Below, piece by piece: positions 43,252-51,685 of a stretch of DNA of 64,000 nt. Origin of the DNA: DASUPK01 sp963736685. Lineage in GTDB: Bacteria; Actinomycetota; Thermoleophilia; Solirubrobacterales; 70-9. Each line of letters starts with the position of its first letter. Position 1 is the first letter of the stretch. Under the pieces are notes generated by a model. That model was given only the letters and a program-made list of their open reading frames with translations. It had not been told where the DNA came from and did no database searches. The stretch spans positions 52,712-116,711 of the forward strand of contig CAVTPZ010000036.1 of NCBI GenBank assembly GCA_963736685.1, read 5' to 3'. The position numbers and the translations under genes were made by a program.

Positions 43252-45703
43252 GGAGGGACCCCCCAAGCTTCTCGACCGCGGCCTCGATGGCCGCTCTGCG
43301 CTCCCCGACCTCATCGTCGGTCAGCGTCCGATCGGCGGCCCGGAAGGTGAGCCGCAGCGCGAGGCTCTTGCGCCCCTCTCCGATCTGATCGCCGCGGTAC
43401 AGATCGAAGACCCGAGCGGACCGCAGCAACTCGCCCCCGCCCTCGAGCACGGCTGAGCGAACCTCGGCGGCCGGAACAGATTCGTCGACGACGACCGCCA
43501 CGTCCTGGTTGACGGCGGGATAGGTGATCACGTCCTCGTAGGACTCCTCGCCCACCGGCGACGCGGCGACCAGCGGAGCCAGGTCGACCTCGAATCCCGC
43601 GGCGGACTCCAGGTCCCATCCGCGGCAGACAAGCGGGTGGAGCTCGCCGACCCAGCCGGAGTCCTCGCCCTCGACCAGAACGCGCCCGCTGCGACCCGGG
43701 TGAAGGAAGGGCTCCTCTCCGGGAACGATCTCGATCGCGGCGCCAAGCTGCCGGCCGAGCGCCTCCAGAACGGCTTTGACCGAATAGAAGTCCGCCTCCA
43801 CCGCCTCGCTGCGCCAGGAGCCAGGCCGGAGCGGCCCCACCGCGATCGCCGCGACCCGCCAGGGCTCGTAGGCCGGCGCCGGGCGGTTGCCGACGAACTT
43901 CCCGGCGAGCACGCCGTCATGGGAAGAGCCGCCCTCACGCAGATAGGCCCTGCCGGACTCGAACAGTGCGATCCGCTCGGCGCCGTGCGCTCGGTTGTAG
44001 CTCGCGGCATCGAGCAGAGAGCCGATCACCGTCGTTCGCTCTACGGAGTGTTCCGCGGAGAGCGGATTCGAGACTCGAATCGGCGCGGCGCGGATGTCGC
44101 CTTCCGGGATCCGGAGGCGGCCGGGCAATCCCGGGTCCGTGAGGCTGAGGTCCACCACCGCGTCGAAGCCCAGATCCCGCATCGCGTCCTCGGCCCTGCG
44201 CCGCAGGCGCTGGTCGCGGTCCAGCCGTCCCGCCTGTCCGCCCCCCGACGGCAGGGTCGCCGGAAGGTTCTTGGCGTAGCCGTGGATGCGGCCGACCTCT
44301 TCGATCAGGTCGACCTCGCGCGTCACGTCGTAGTGGCGATGGAACGGCACGGTGGCCTCCAGGTCATCGCCGTCACGGTCCACCTCGAAGTCCAGGCGCT
44401 CCAGGTATTCGGCACACAGCTCAGGCGAGATCTCCATGCCGAGCAGCCGCGCAACTCGCTCATGGCGCAGGGGCAGCCGATGAGCCTCAGGAATCTCGGC
44501 CGCCTCGTCGATCTCTCCGGGCACGAGGTTCGCGCCGCAGAGCTCGACCATCAGCTGCGAGGCGATCCGCTGACCGCGGAGCGCGAGCTCGGGGTGGAGC
44601 TGCTTCTCGAAGCGGTTGGATGCGTCAGTGCGCAGGCCGAGCTTGCGCGAGGTGCGGAGGATGTTGACGCCGTTCCAGGTCGCGACCTCGAGCAGCACCC
44701 GGGTAGTCGCCTCCGAGACCTCGGATACCTGGCCGCCCATGATTCCCGCGATGCCGGAGGGACCGTTCCGGTCGCAGACGAGCACCGCGTCCTCATCGAG
44801 GGTCCGCTCGACGTCGTCGAGCGTGGTCATCTTCTCTCCCGGCTTCGCGGTGCGAACCGTCAGGGCACCCTCTGGGACCTTGTCGAGGTCGAATGCGTGC
44901 AGCGGCTGCGCCGTCATCAGCATCACGTAGTTGGTGATGTCCACGACGTTGTTGATCGGCCGCATGCCGGCTCCGATCAGGCGCGCCTTGAGCCACAGCG
45001 GCGACGGCCCGATCTGGACGTCGGTGAAGACACGCGCGGTGAACCTGGGACAGAGCTCCGGTACCTCGACCGAGACCGAGGCGTAATCGGTCACGGTGCC
45101 CTCGCCGATCGCCTCCGCATCCTCGTCCCAGGGCGGCGGCGCCAGCGCCTCGCCGGTGATCGCGTGCACCTCCCGGGCCACGCCGTAGATGCCGAAGCAG
45201 TCGACCCGGTTGGAGGTCGGCTCCAGCTCGATCACCGGTTCGAACACCGGGATCACCTCGCCCAGCGGCGTCCCGGGCGACCATCCGTTGTCAAGCACCG
45301 CGATGCCGTCCGCGTCATCGCCGATCTCGAGCTCTGCCTCGGAAAGGATCATCCCGTTCGACTCGACGCCGCGGAGCTTGGCCTTGCCGAGCTTCGTGCC
45401 GTCGGGCATCACGGCGCCGGGCAGGGCGACCGGGACGGTCTGGCCCTCCGCCACGTTCGGGGCGCCGCAGACGATCGTCCGCTCGCCGTCCCCTGCATCG
45501 ACCTGGCAGACGCTCAGCCGCTCGGCATCCGGGTGCTTCTCGACGGAGAGCACCCTGCCGACGACGAAACCCTCGGGATCGGGGGCGCCTGCGTGCGTGA
45601 TCCTCTCAACCTCGATCGAGTGCATCGCGAGCTCGTCCGCCAGCTCCACGACCGTCAGCTTCGGGTCGCAGTAGGAGCGGATCCAGGAGTCGGGCGCCCT
45701 CAC
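43244..45703 (-). CDS. pheT: Phenylalanyl-tRNA synthetase beta subunit
   Basis: Editing and tRNA-binding subunit of the (alpha beta)2 PheRS. 819 residues from GTG 45703 (VRAPDSWIRSYCDPKLTVVELADEL). Domains in order: B1/B6, tRNA-binding OB fold (VVGRVLSVEKHPDAERLSVCQVDAGDG), B3/B4 editing domain (RPINNVVDITNYVMLMTAQPLHAFDLDKV), B5, catalytic-like core and a C-terminal ferredoxin-like anticodon domain (TYPAVNQDVAVVVDESVPAAEV). Complete. Start/stop overlap with pheS by GTGA at 45700-45703. Confidence 0.95.
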   Translation of the reverse strand: MRAPDSWIRSYCDPKLTVVELADELAMHSIEVERITHAGAPDPEGFVVGRVLSVEKHPDAERLSVCQVDAGDGERTIVCGAPNVAEGQTVPVALPGAVMPDGTKLGKAKLRGVESNGMILSEAELEIGDDADGIAVLDNGWSPGTPLGEVIPVFEPVIELEPTSNRVDCFGIYGVAREVHAITGEALAPPPWDEDAEAIGEGTVTDYASVSVEVPELCPRFTARVFTDVQIGPSPLWLKARLIGAGMRPINNVVDITNYVMLMTAQPLHAFDLDKVPEGALTVRTAKPGEKMTTLDDVERTLDEDAVLVCDRNGPSGIAGIMGGQVSEVSEATTRVLLEVATWNGVNILRTSRKLGLRTDASNRFEKQLHPELALRGQRIASQLMVELCGANLVPGEIDEAAEIPEAHRLPLRHERVARLLGMEISPELCAEYLERLDFEVDRDGDDLEATVPFHRHYDVTREVDLIEEVGRIHGYAKNLPATLPSGGGQAGRLDRDQRLRRRAEDAMRDLGFDAVVDLSLTDPGLPGRLRIPEGDIRAAPIRVSNPLSAEHSVERTTVIGSLLDAASYNRAHGAERIALFESGRAYLREGGSSHDGVLAGKFVGNRPAPAYEPWRVAAIAVGPLRPGSWRSEAVEADFYSVKAVLEALGRQLGAAIEIVPGEEPFLHPGRSGRVLVEGEDSGWVGELHPLVCRGWDLESAAGFEVDLAPLVAASPVGEESYEDVITYPAVNQDVAVVVDESVPAAEVRSAVLEGGGELLRSARVFDLYRGDQIGEGRKSLALRLTFRAADRTLTDDEVGERRAAIEAAVEKLGGSLRE

Positions 45704-46818
45704 CGGAACTGCTCCAGGACGCGGACATCGTTCTCGAAGAACTTCCGCAGGTCGGGGACTCCGTACTTGAGCATCGCGATCCGCTCGATCCCCATGCCGA
45801 AGGCGAAGCCCTGGATCTTCTCCGGGTCGTAGCCCGACTCGCGCACGAAGCCGTAGACGTTCGGATCGACCATTCCGGCGCCGAGGATCTCGATCCACCC
45901 GATCCCCTTGCAGAGCGGATCCCGCGAGCCGTCGGGCAGCTTTCCGCTGCCGCCGCACCGGAAGCAGGAGACGTCCACCTCGACGCTCGGCTCGGTGAAT
46001 GGGAAGAATCCGGGCCGGAAGCGAGTCTCTCGCTCGGGCCCGAAGATCGCGCGAGCGAACTCGTCGAGCGTCCCCTTCAGGTCGGCCAGCGTGATGTCCG
46101 GGCCGACGGCGAGGCCCTCGACCTGATGGAAGATCGGGCTGTGGGTGGCGTCGAACGGGTCCGAGCGGTAGCAGCGCCCCGGGACCACGATGAAGATGGG
46201 CGGCGGCTGGGACTCCATCGCACGCACCTGCATAGGTGAGGTGTGCGTGCGCAGTACCACGTCCTCGGGGCCGGGCGGCAGCTCATCGCCGTTCGAGGGG
46301 ATGCGCAGGTCAGTCCTCAGGGTCGAGGGATCGACGTAGAAGGTGTCCTGCGCCATCCGCGCCGGGTGACCGGGCGGGTGGTTGAGGGCCGTGAAGTTGT
46401 AGTAGTCGAACTCGACCTCCGGCCCCTCCATCACCCGGTAGCCAAGGCCGACGAAGATGTCCTCGATCTGCCGCTGGGTGCGGATGAGCGGGTTCTGTGC
46501 GCCCACCGGCAACTGCGGGGCTCCCGGAAGCGTGACGTCGATCGCGTCCTCCGCCAAGCGGGTTCCCAGCTCGCTTGCGTCAAGCTCTGCGCTCCTCGAC
46601 TCGAGCAGCGACTCGAGCTCTCGGCGCGTTTCATTCCCCGACTTGCCGACCGGCCCGCGCTGATCAGCCGGCAGATCCGAGATTCCCCGCAGGATCTGGG
46701 TCAGCTCCGCCTTCCGCCCCAGGTATCGGACCCTGAGCTCCTCGAGCTCCGCGGTCGTCGAGGCGGCGCCGATCGCGTCGGCCGCCTCCTTCCGGATCTC
46801 CTGGATGCGCTCAACCAT
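45700..46818 (-). CDS. pheS: Phenylalanyl-tRNA synthetase alpha subunit
   Basis: Catalytic class II subunit. 372 residues. An N-terminal coiled coil (VERIQEIRKEAADAIGAASTT...VRYLGRKAELTQIL) is followed by motif 1 near MEGPEVEFDYYNFTALNHPPGHPAR, motif 2 (VVPGRCYRSDPFDATHSPIFHQVEGLAV) and motif 3 (FGMGIERIAMLKYGVPDLR). The insertion CFRCGGSGKLPDGSRDPLC carries three cysteines of a possible zinc knuckle, common in bacterial PheS. Overlaps the end of the methyltransferase gene by 8 bases. Confidence 0.95.
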   Translation of the reverse strand: MVERIQEIRKEAADAIGAASTTAELEELRVRYLGRKAELTQILRGISDLPADQRGPVGKSGNETRRELESLLESRSAELDASELGTRLAEDAIDVTLPGAPQLPVGAQNPLIRTQRQIEDIFVGLGYRVMEGPEVEFDYYNFTALNHPPGHPARMAQDTFYVDPSTLRTDLRIPSNGDELPPGPEDVVLRTHTSPMQVRAMESQPPPIFIVVPGRCYRSDPFDATHSPIFHQVEGLAVGPDITLADLKGTLDEFARAIFGPERETRFRPGFFPFTEPSVEVDVSCFRCGGSGKLPDGSRDPLCKGIGWIEILGAGMVDPNVYGFVRESGYDPEKIQGFAFGMGIERIAMLKYGVPDLRKFFENDVRVLEQFR

Positions 46819-47512
46819 GGTCGGACCCGGACGCTATCCGCTGCAGGGCGATGGCAGCCGCCGCCGCGACGTTCAGTGACTCGGCGCTCTCACGTACCGG
46901 AATGGTCACCCGCACATCGCACTGCTCGATCACCTCGGCCGGCAACCCCTTTCGTTCGGCGCCAAGGCAGAGCGTCAGCGCCCCCTCGAGGGCCCCCAGC
47001 CCCTCGCCACCGTGCGCCACCAGCGCGGCCCGCGGCTTCGGGGTCACCTCGACTCCGCCGCGCACCAGCGGCTCGGCGAAGACGGCCCCCATGCTCGCCC
47101 GGACGGCATGCGCCCCATACGGATCGGCGCAGTCGGGACCCAGGACCACCGATCCGCCGACCAGCGCGTTCGCGGTGCGAACCACCGTCCCGACGTTCCC
47201 CGGGTCCGAGATCCCGTGCAGATAGACGCATGGCGCCGTCGCCTGATCCGCCCAGATCTCGCGCCACACCCCGATCGCCCGGGTGCCCGAGCCGAGCCTC
47301 GAGACCTGGTCAAGCAGCGCGGGCTCCACCTCGGTGCCGCCGAGCGCCTCGCCCGCGGCCGTCAGCAGCTCGACGGGCTCGGTCCCGGCGTCGCGCGCCG
47401 CAGCAAGCAGGTCCTCGCCCTCGGTGATGAAGAGCCCCTCGCGCTCGCGCGTCCGGCGCCGGCCGAGCCGGCGGATCAGCTTGAGCTTCTCGTTCTGTGG
47501 ACTGGTGATCAT
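46811..47512 (-). CDS. TrmH/SpoU-family RNA 2'-O-methyltransferase
   Basis: 233 residues. An N-terminal substrate-binding domain (MITSPQNEKLKLIRRLGRRRTREREGLFITEGEDLL) precedes the SPOUT methyltransferase domain with its knotted SAM site: YLHGISDPGNVGTVVRTANAL, ADPYGAHAVRASMGAVFAEPL, LCLGAERKGLPAEVIEQCD and VTIPVRESAESLNVAAAAAIAL. Likely 23S rRNA or tRNA methylation; the exact site is not predictable. First gene of the pheST-arg operon, after the rplT terminator. Its 5' leader is at most about 33 bases. Confidence 0.9.
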   Translation of the reverse strand: MITSPQNEKLKLIRRLGRRRTREREGLFITEGEDLLAAARDAGTEPVELLTAAGEALGGTEVEPALLDQVSRLGSGTRAIGVWREIWADQATAPCVYLHGISDPGNVGTVVRTANALVGGSVVLGPDCADPYGAHAVRASMGAVFAEPLVRGGVEVTPKPRAALVAHGGEGLGALEGALTLCLGAERKGLPAEVIEQCDVRVTIPVRESAESLNVAAAAAIALQRIASGSDHG

Positions 47513-47544
47513 CTGTGCGGGTGTTGGATTTGAGGCCTGAAACG

Positions 47545-47575
47545 AAAAAGGGCGGCTCCGCCTCGCGGACCGCCC
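47545..47575 (-). terminator. Rho-independent terminator after rplT
   Basis: On the minus strand GGGCGGTCCGC...GCGGAGCCGCCC forms a stem of about 11 bp with one bulge and a short loop, followed directly by TTTTT. It lies 28 bases past the rplT stop and separates rpmI-rplT from the trmH-pheST-arg operon. The next gene starts at 47512, so its promoter must overlap or lie just past this element. Confidence 0.85.
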
Positions 47576-47602
47576 GGGGAATCTTGCTCTGGCTGCCGTG
47601 CG

Positions 47603-47962
47603 CTAGGCGGCGGCAGCCTCCCGGGCGAGTTCCACAAATCGGCGAAAGCCATCGGGGTCGTTGACGGCGATGTCGGCGAGCATCTTGCGGTTCACGTCGA
47701 CCTCGGCCCTCTTCAGGCCGTTCATCAGCTGTGAGTAGCTCATGCCCTCCTGACGAGCCGCGGCATTGATCCGGGTGATCCAAAGCCGCCGGAAGTCCCG
47801 CTTCCGGGTGCGCCGGTCGCGGTAGGCGTACGCCTCCGAGCGCATCACCTGCTCGTTCGCGAACCGGTAGCTCGAGTGCTTGCGGCCGAAGTAGCCCTTG
47901 GCCCGGCCGAGGACCTTCTTCTTGCGCTTCTTGCGCGCGACGGCGTTGGTGGCGCGCGGCAT
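47603..47962 (-). CDS. rplT: 50S ribosomal protein L20
   Basis: 119 residues: MPRATNAVARKKRKKKVLGRAKGYFGRKHSSYRFANEQVMRS and RRLWITRINAAARQEGMSYSQLMNGLKRAEVDVNRKMLADIAV are unmistakable L20. It binds 23S rRNA early in assembly and in several bacteria represses its own operon by binding the infC or rpmI leader. Start overlaps the rpmI stop (ATGA). In this genome it is no longer adjacent to infC. Confidence 0.97.
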   Translation of the reverse strand: MPRATNAVARKKRKKKVLGRAKGYFGRKHSSYRFANEQVMRSEAYAYRDRRTRKRDFRRLWITRINAAARQEGMSYSQLMNGLKRAEVDVNRKMLADIAVNDPDGFRRFVELAREAAAA

Positions 47963-48165
47963 CAGCGACCGCCCTTCACGAGCAGCTTGTTGACCCGCTT
48001 CCGATCGGCTTCGGAGATCTCCGAGGGCCGCTCGAAACGCCGCTTGCGGCCGGGCGACTTCTTCTCGAGGATGTGGCTCGAGTACGCACGCCTGCCGCGG
48101 AGCTTGCCCTTGGCGGTCTTGCGGAAGCGCTTCTTGGCGCCCGAATGGGTCTTCATCTTGGGCAT
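47962..48165 (-). CDS. rpmI: 50S ribosomal protein L35
   Basis: 67 residues: MPKMKTHSGAKKRFRKTAKGKLRGRRAY, typical of L35, ending KLLVKGGR. Coupled to rplT by ATGA. In most bacteria infC lies immediately upstream; here about 1.1 kb with a methyltransferase and a glycosyltransferase fragment intervenes. Confidence 0.96.
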   Translation of the reverse strand: MPKMKTHSGAKKRFRKTAKGKLRGRRAYSSHILEKKSPGRKRRFERPSEISEADRKRVNKLLVKGGR

Positions 48166-48218
48166 CGGAGCCTACCATTGAAGCAGACACCAGGCGGCCA
48201 GCCAGGGTGCCCGGAGCC

Positions 48219-48341
48219 ATGCCTCGGGTCAGCGTGATCATCCCCGCGTTCAACAACGCCGCGACCCTGGGCGCGACCGTGCGCTCCGTGCAGGCGCAGA
48301 CCTATGCCGACTGGGAGGTGATCGTCAGTAACGACGCCTGA
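48219..48341 (+). pseudogene. Truncated family 2 glycosyltransferase (N-terminal remnant)
   Basis: Forty codons, ATG 48219 to TGA 48341: MPRVSVIIPAFNNAATLGAT, VRSVQAQTYADWEVIVSNDA. This is exactly the first beta-alpha-beta unit of a GT2 enzyme, ending where the conserved DDASTD loop should follow. No GT2 sequence continues downstream in any frame. It resembles the start of the intact GT2 at 3400-4308. It lies on the plus strand, against the surrounding ribosomal-protein genes, so it marks an insertion or deletion breakpoint at about 48341. The remaining 70 bases to 48412 hold nothing I recognise. Confidence 0.75.
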
Positions 48342-48412
48342 ACGTATCAACACAGCTCGCTGACCTCGGAGCAACGGACGGATGAGTCCCGTGAGCCGGA
48401 CGCCGTCGAGCC

Positions 48413-49255
48413 CTAACGGCCGTCGAGCACGCACAGCGCGATCTCGTTCCCTCGCCAGTAGTGGTCCTTCGGGACTTCCTTCAGCCTGCTCGATCGGCCG
48501 CTTAGCCCGCGACAGACCTCACCCAGCGCCGGCGTCAGGCTGCTGTCATCGCAGTAGAGGGCAAGGCGGGGCGACCGTCCGCATCGAACGGCGGTCTCGA
48601 ATTCAAATCTCTCGTGTTCATATGAGTGAAGACTGTCGTTGATGAACAGGTCGACTCCGTTCTCCTCGAGAACCGGTCCCAGCGTTTCGCGGACGTCCCC
48701 TATGAACAGCGACTGGCGCTCGGGCTCGGCCTTCCAGTCGACTAGCCAGCCCGCATCGGGCTCGATGTCGAAGGCCAGGAGCATTCCGGGGTCCCCCTCG
48801 GCCTCATTCCGCTCGAGTGCCCGTAGGAGCACGGCACTGCCCAGCCCGTCCTTCACCCCGGACTCGACGATCACCCTGGGGCGCAGCAGCCTGACCACGC
48901 AGTAGAGGGCACGCCGTTTGCCGAGCATCGGCTCCTGATTCGCCGATGAGCGTTGCCGGAGGCGTCGGCGAAGATCATCAGTCAACTCGGTGTCGGAACG
49001 GAGCTCGCCGAGGAGCGCGGTCACCGCGTCCGGATCCGTGCCCAACGCTGCTGCCACGAAATTCGCTATCTCCGGCTCGTTCGCCAACTCGTAGGTGAAG
49101 TTCGTGAGCTCCCGACTGTGTCGCAGGTAGTGCACGGCGCCCGCCGGGTTTTGCCGGGCCAACGCTCTGTCGCCCCAGAGGACCCGCAACCGGTACGCGA
49201 AGCGTCCCGGGCCGAAGCGCTGGGAGGCGCTGCGCAGGGATTCCTTGCCCCCCAC
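48413..49255 (-). CDS. Class I SAM-dependent methyltransferase (cephalosporin hydroxylase/Methyltransf_24-like)
   Basis: 280 residues from GTG 49255, four bases after the infC stop. The N-terminal helical part (LRVLWGDRALARQNPAGAVHYLRH...) leads to motif I RVIVESGVKDGLGSAVLLRALE, LLAFDIEPDAGWLVDW (acidic residue after strand 2) and DLFINDSLHSYEHERFEFETAV, a pattern of Methyltransf_24 enzymes that modify small molecules or glycans. It is read in the infC direction and probably co-transcribed with it. This gene plus the GT2 remnant separates infC from rpmI. The substrate is unknown; a glycan-related one is inferred only from the adjacent GT2 fragment. Confidence 0.8.
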   Translation of the reverse strand: MGGKESLRSASQRFGPGRFAYRLRVLWGDRALARQNPAGAVHYLRHSRELTNFTYELANEPEIANFVAAALGTDPDAVTALLGELRSDTELTDDLRRRLRQRSSANQEPMLGKRRALYCVVRLLRPRVIVESGVKDGLGSAVLLRALERNEAEGDPGMLLAFDIEPDAGWLVDWKAEPERQSLFIGDVRETLGPVLEENGVDLFINDSLHSYEHERFEFETAVRCGRSPRLALYCDDSSLTPALGEVCRGLSGRSSRLKEVPKDHYWRGNEIALCVLDGR

Positions 49256-49259
49256 GCCG

Positions 49260-49835
49260 TCAGCCGGTGGCTGCTTGGTTCTCCTGCCCGGCGCCTCGCG
49301 CCGGGGCGAGCAGCATCGTCATGTTGCGGCCCTCCTGCAGAGGGGGCTGCTCCATGACGCCGATCTCGGAGACGTCCTCCAGGAGCCGGTCGAGCAGCAT
49401 GCGGCCCCTCTCCGGGTGGCTCTGCTCACGGCCGCGGAACATGATCGTGACCTTGACCTTGTCCTGGTGCTTCAGGAAGCGCTCGACGTGGCCGCGCTTG
49501 GTCTCGTAATCGTGCTGGGCGATCTTGGGGCGCAGCTTGATCTCGCGGACGTTGGTCTGCTGCTGGTGCTTGCGAGCCGCCTTCGCCTTCTGCTCCTGCT
49601 CGTACTTGTACTTCGAGTAGTCGAGGATCCGGCAGACCGGCGGCTTGGAGGTCGGCGAAACCTCGACCAGGTCGAGATCCCTCTCGCGAGCACGCTCGAG
49701 GGCCTCCGGGGTCGGGATGATTCCGACCTGCTCGCCGTTCTCGTCGATCAGGCGAACCTCGGGCACGCGGATCCGCTCGTTGATGCGAGTGGAGTCGCGC
49801 TCGGGGGGACGGCGGTCGAAGCGGGAGACCGCCAC
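49260..49835 (-). CDS. infC: Translation initiation factor IF-3
   Basis: 191 residues from GTG 49835. The N-domain reads RINERIRVPEVRLIDENGEQVGIIPTPEALERARERDLDLVEVSP; the linker KYEQEQKAKAARKHQQQTNVREIKLRPKIAQHDYETK and the C-domain VKVTIMFRGREQSHPERGRMLLDRLLEDV are standard. The tail (APARGAGQENQAATG) is a short variable extension. The start codon lies directly at the edge of a 14-bp long-range inverted repeat in the leader, which could control its translation. Confidence 0.96.
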   Translation of the reverse strand: MAVSRFDRRPPERDSTRINERIRVPEVRLIDENGEQVGIIPTPEALERARERDLDLVEVSPTSKPPVCRILDYSKYKYEQEQKAKAARKHQQQTNVREIKLRPKIAQHDYETKRGHVERFLKHQDKVKVTIMFRGREQSHPERGRMLLDRLLEDVSEIGVMEQPPLQEGRNMTMLLAPARGAGQENQAATG

Positions 49836-49836
49836 T

Positions 49837-50000
49837 AGTGCGGCGTCCCGTGGTCAGTGCCCGCGGCTGGCGAGCGAAAACCGAGACAGTCGCGGACGCA
49901 GGGAGGCCGAATGCCGGTCTGCATTCGGCCGGCCGAGGACAAAGGCTGGCGAAGGTTTGCAGCCGTCCAGACGCGGGTGATGATCGCGGGACGCCGCACT
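49837..50000 (-). promoter_or_regulatory. Structured infC leader: long-range inverted repeat enclosing a perfect hairpin
   Basis: On the plus strand AGTGCGGCGTCCCG (49837-49850) is the exact reverse complement of CGGGACGCCGCACT (49987-50000): 14 bp with 136 bases between. The 3' arm in the infC transcript ends one base before the GTG start. Inside lies a second perfect hairpin, GGCCGAATGC (49905-49914) with GCATTCGGCC (49921-49930), loop six. Pairing of the outer arms would mask the infC ribosome-binding region. The layout resembles L20-controlled leaders of infC-rpmI-rplT operons, but I cannot match it to a named family. The rest of the 353-base gap (50001-50188) shows no gene. Confidence 0.65.
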
Positions 50001-50188
50001 TAACTGCGCATGAGGTAGAGCTTCAAGAAGGAGATGGGCGAGATTGGATCGATGGGGCGGGCACGGAGCGCTTAGGCGCGCGGGGTCGTGTGGGTGCCCT
50101 GCATTAGTGGCCAGTATAGACAGCCCCCCGCCCGCCACGAGGCGCCCGCTAACTGGACGCAATTAGCCGCTCTCCACGCGCTGAGTGC

Positions 50189-51685
50189 TCAGCCCTTTGC
50201 CAGCAGCAGCCTGTCGATCTTACCGTTGGTGTTGCGCGGCAGCTCGTCGTGCACCTCTACCTGCTGGGGGACCATGTAGTCCTCAAGGTGCTCGGCGCAA
50301 TGCCGCTTCAGCGCCGTCGGGTCGAGCTCGAAGCCTTCGTGCGCGGCGACGTGAGCATGCACCGCCTCGCCCAGCAGCCGGTCCGGAACTCCGACGACTG
50401 CCACCTCCTTGACGCCCGAGACACCGTAGAGGACCTCCTCGATCTCACGCGGTGGCACCTTTTCGCCGCGCGACTTGATGATGTCGTCGCGACGGCCGAC
50501 GAAGTAGATGAAACCGTCGTCGTCGCGTCGAAAGAGGTCGTTTGTCGCCATGACCTGTCCAGCCGGCTCCGACGCCGCCCTCAGCCGCTTATTGGTGGCG
50601 TCGGGGTCCTGCCAGTAGCCCTGCATCACGTGCTCGCCGCGCACAATCAGTTCGCCGACCTCGCCGGAATCGAGGACGCGTCCCTCATCGTCCTCGATCC
50701 AGCATTCAGTCCCGGGGATCGCGACGCCGCTGGAGGCGGGCCGCTCGTCGACCTGATCCGGCGGCAGGTAGGAAACCCGCACGCACTCCGTCTGCCCGTA
50801 CATCAGATAGAGGTCGGCGCCTGGAAAGGTACGCCGGACCTCGCCGACCGTCGTCGTCGGAAGGCCGGCTCCGGCATTGGTGAGGAAGCGCAGGTCCGGC
50901 AACTTGCGCTCGGCGAGCCCGCGCAGCGTCAAGAGCACCTGAAAGACCGTGGGAACTCCCGGCATGCCGGTTATGCGGTGGTGCTCGAGCAATTGAACAA
51001 TGCGGCCCGGCAGCGCCACGCCGGCCTCGAGGACAAGGGTCGCGCCGCTGCGTGCGCAGACCATCAGCTGCGAAAGCCCGTAGCCGAAGGACAGCGGCAG
51101 CACGCAGAGGATGCGGTCGGCATCGCTGACTTTCAGGTACTCGGCGATCGAGCCGGTGACGAAGTCAAGGTTGTGCTGAGTCAACATCACGCCCTTGGGG
51201 CCGCCGGTCGAGCCGGACGTATGCATGAGCGCCGCCAGGTCGCCGTCGCCCGGCTCCTCGGGTTGAGCCGGTCCGTCGGCACTGAGCTCCTCGACATCGG
51301 GGTAGACCGGGATCCCGCCACTCGCTGCCCCGGCCGCACGCGCGATCTCCGCACGCGCCTCGTCGCAGACGACCAGCGCGCCGCCGGCACGTCCCAGCAC
51401 CTGTACGAGCCGCTCGCGCTTGACGGAGGGATGCATGGGCATGATCGCCGCGCCGGCGCGCAGCGTCCCCGCGAGGGCGACGACAGCGTTGATGTCGTTG
51501 GGGAGCACGATCGCGACACGATCGCCCACCCCGACGCCGCGTTCTACGAGACCCGCGGCAAAACGCTCGACGAGGTTGTCCAACTCGGCGTAGGAGACCG
51601 AGCGATCGCCGCTCACCAGCGCGACATTGTCCGGATCGCGCTCTGCTGCGCGTCGCAGGTCGGCGGCTATCGGGGGAATGCTCAA
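50189..51685 (-). CDS. AMP-dependent acyl/aryl ligase (ANL superfamily)
   Basis: Activates a carboxylic acid as acyl-AMP and passes it to a thiol, here probably the carrier protein encoded next to it. 498 residues from TTG 51685. Core motifs: HTSGSTGGPKGVML (P-loop, residues ~165), YGQTECVRVSYLPP (A5), DLFRRDDDGFIYFVGRRDDIIKSRGEKVPPREIE (A7-A8), and the A10 Lys in NTNGKIDRLLL. The acid substrate cannot be read off. Its TTG overlaps the ACP stop (TTGA), giving strong coupling. Last gene of the four-gene minus-strand cassette. Confidence 0.9.
   Translation of the reverse strand: MSIPPIAADLRRAAERDPDNVALVSGDRSVSYAELDNLVERFAAGLVERGVGVGDRVAIVLPNDINAVVALAGTLRAGAAIMPMHPSVKRERLVQVLGRAGGALVVCDEARAEIARAAGAASGGIPVYPDVEELSADGPAQPEEPGDGDLAALMHTSGSTGGPKGVMLTQHNLDFVTGSIAEYLKVSDADRILCVLPLSFGYGLSQLMVCARSGATLVLEAGVALPGRIVQLLEHHRITGMPGVPTVFQVLLTLRGLAERKLPDLRFLTNAGAGLPTTTVGEVRRTFPGADLYLMYGQTECVRVSYLPPDQVDERPASSGVAIPGTECWIEDDEGRVLDSGEVGELIVRGEHVMQGYWQDPDATNKRLRAASEPAGQVMATNDLFRRDDDGFIYFVGRRDDIIKSRGEKVPPREIEEVLYGVSGVKEVAVVGVPDRLLGEAVHAHVAAHEGFELDPTALKRHCAEHLEDYMVPQQVEVHDELPRNTNGKIDRLLLAKG

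Noticed and set aside
45908..45965. Three cysteines in PheS as an unusual zinc site
   Set aside because: A Cys-containing insertion at this point is common in bacterial PheS and not remarkable.
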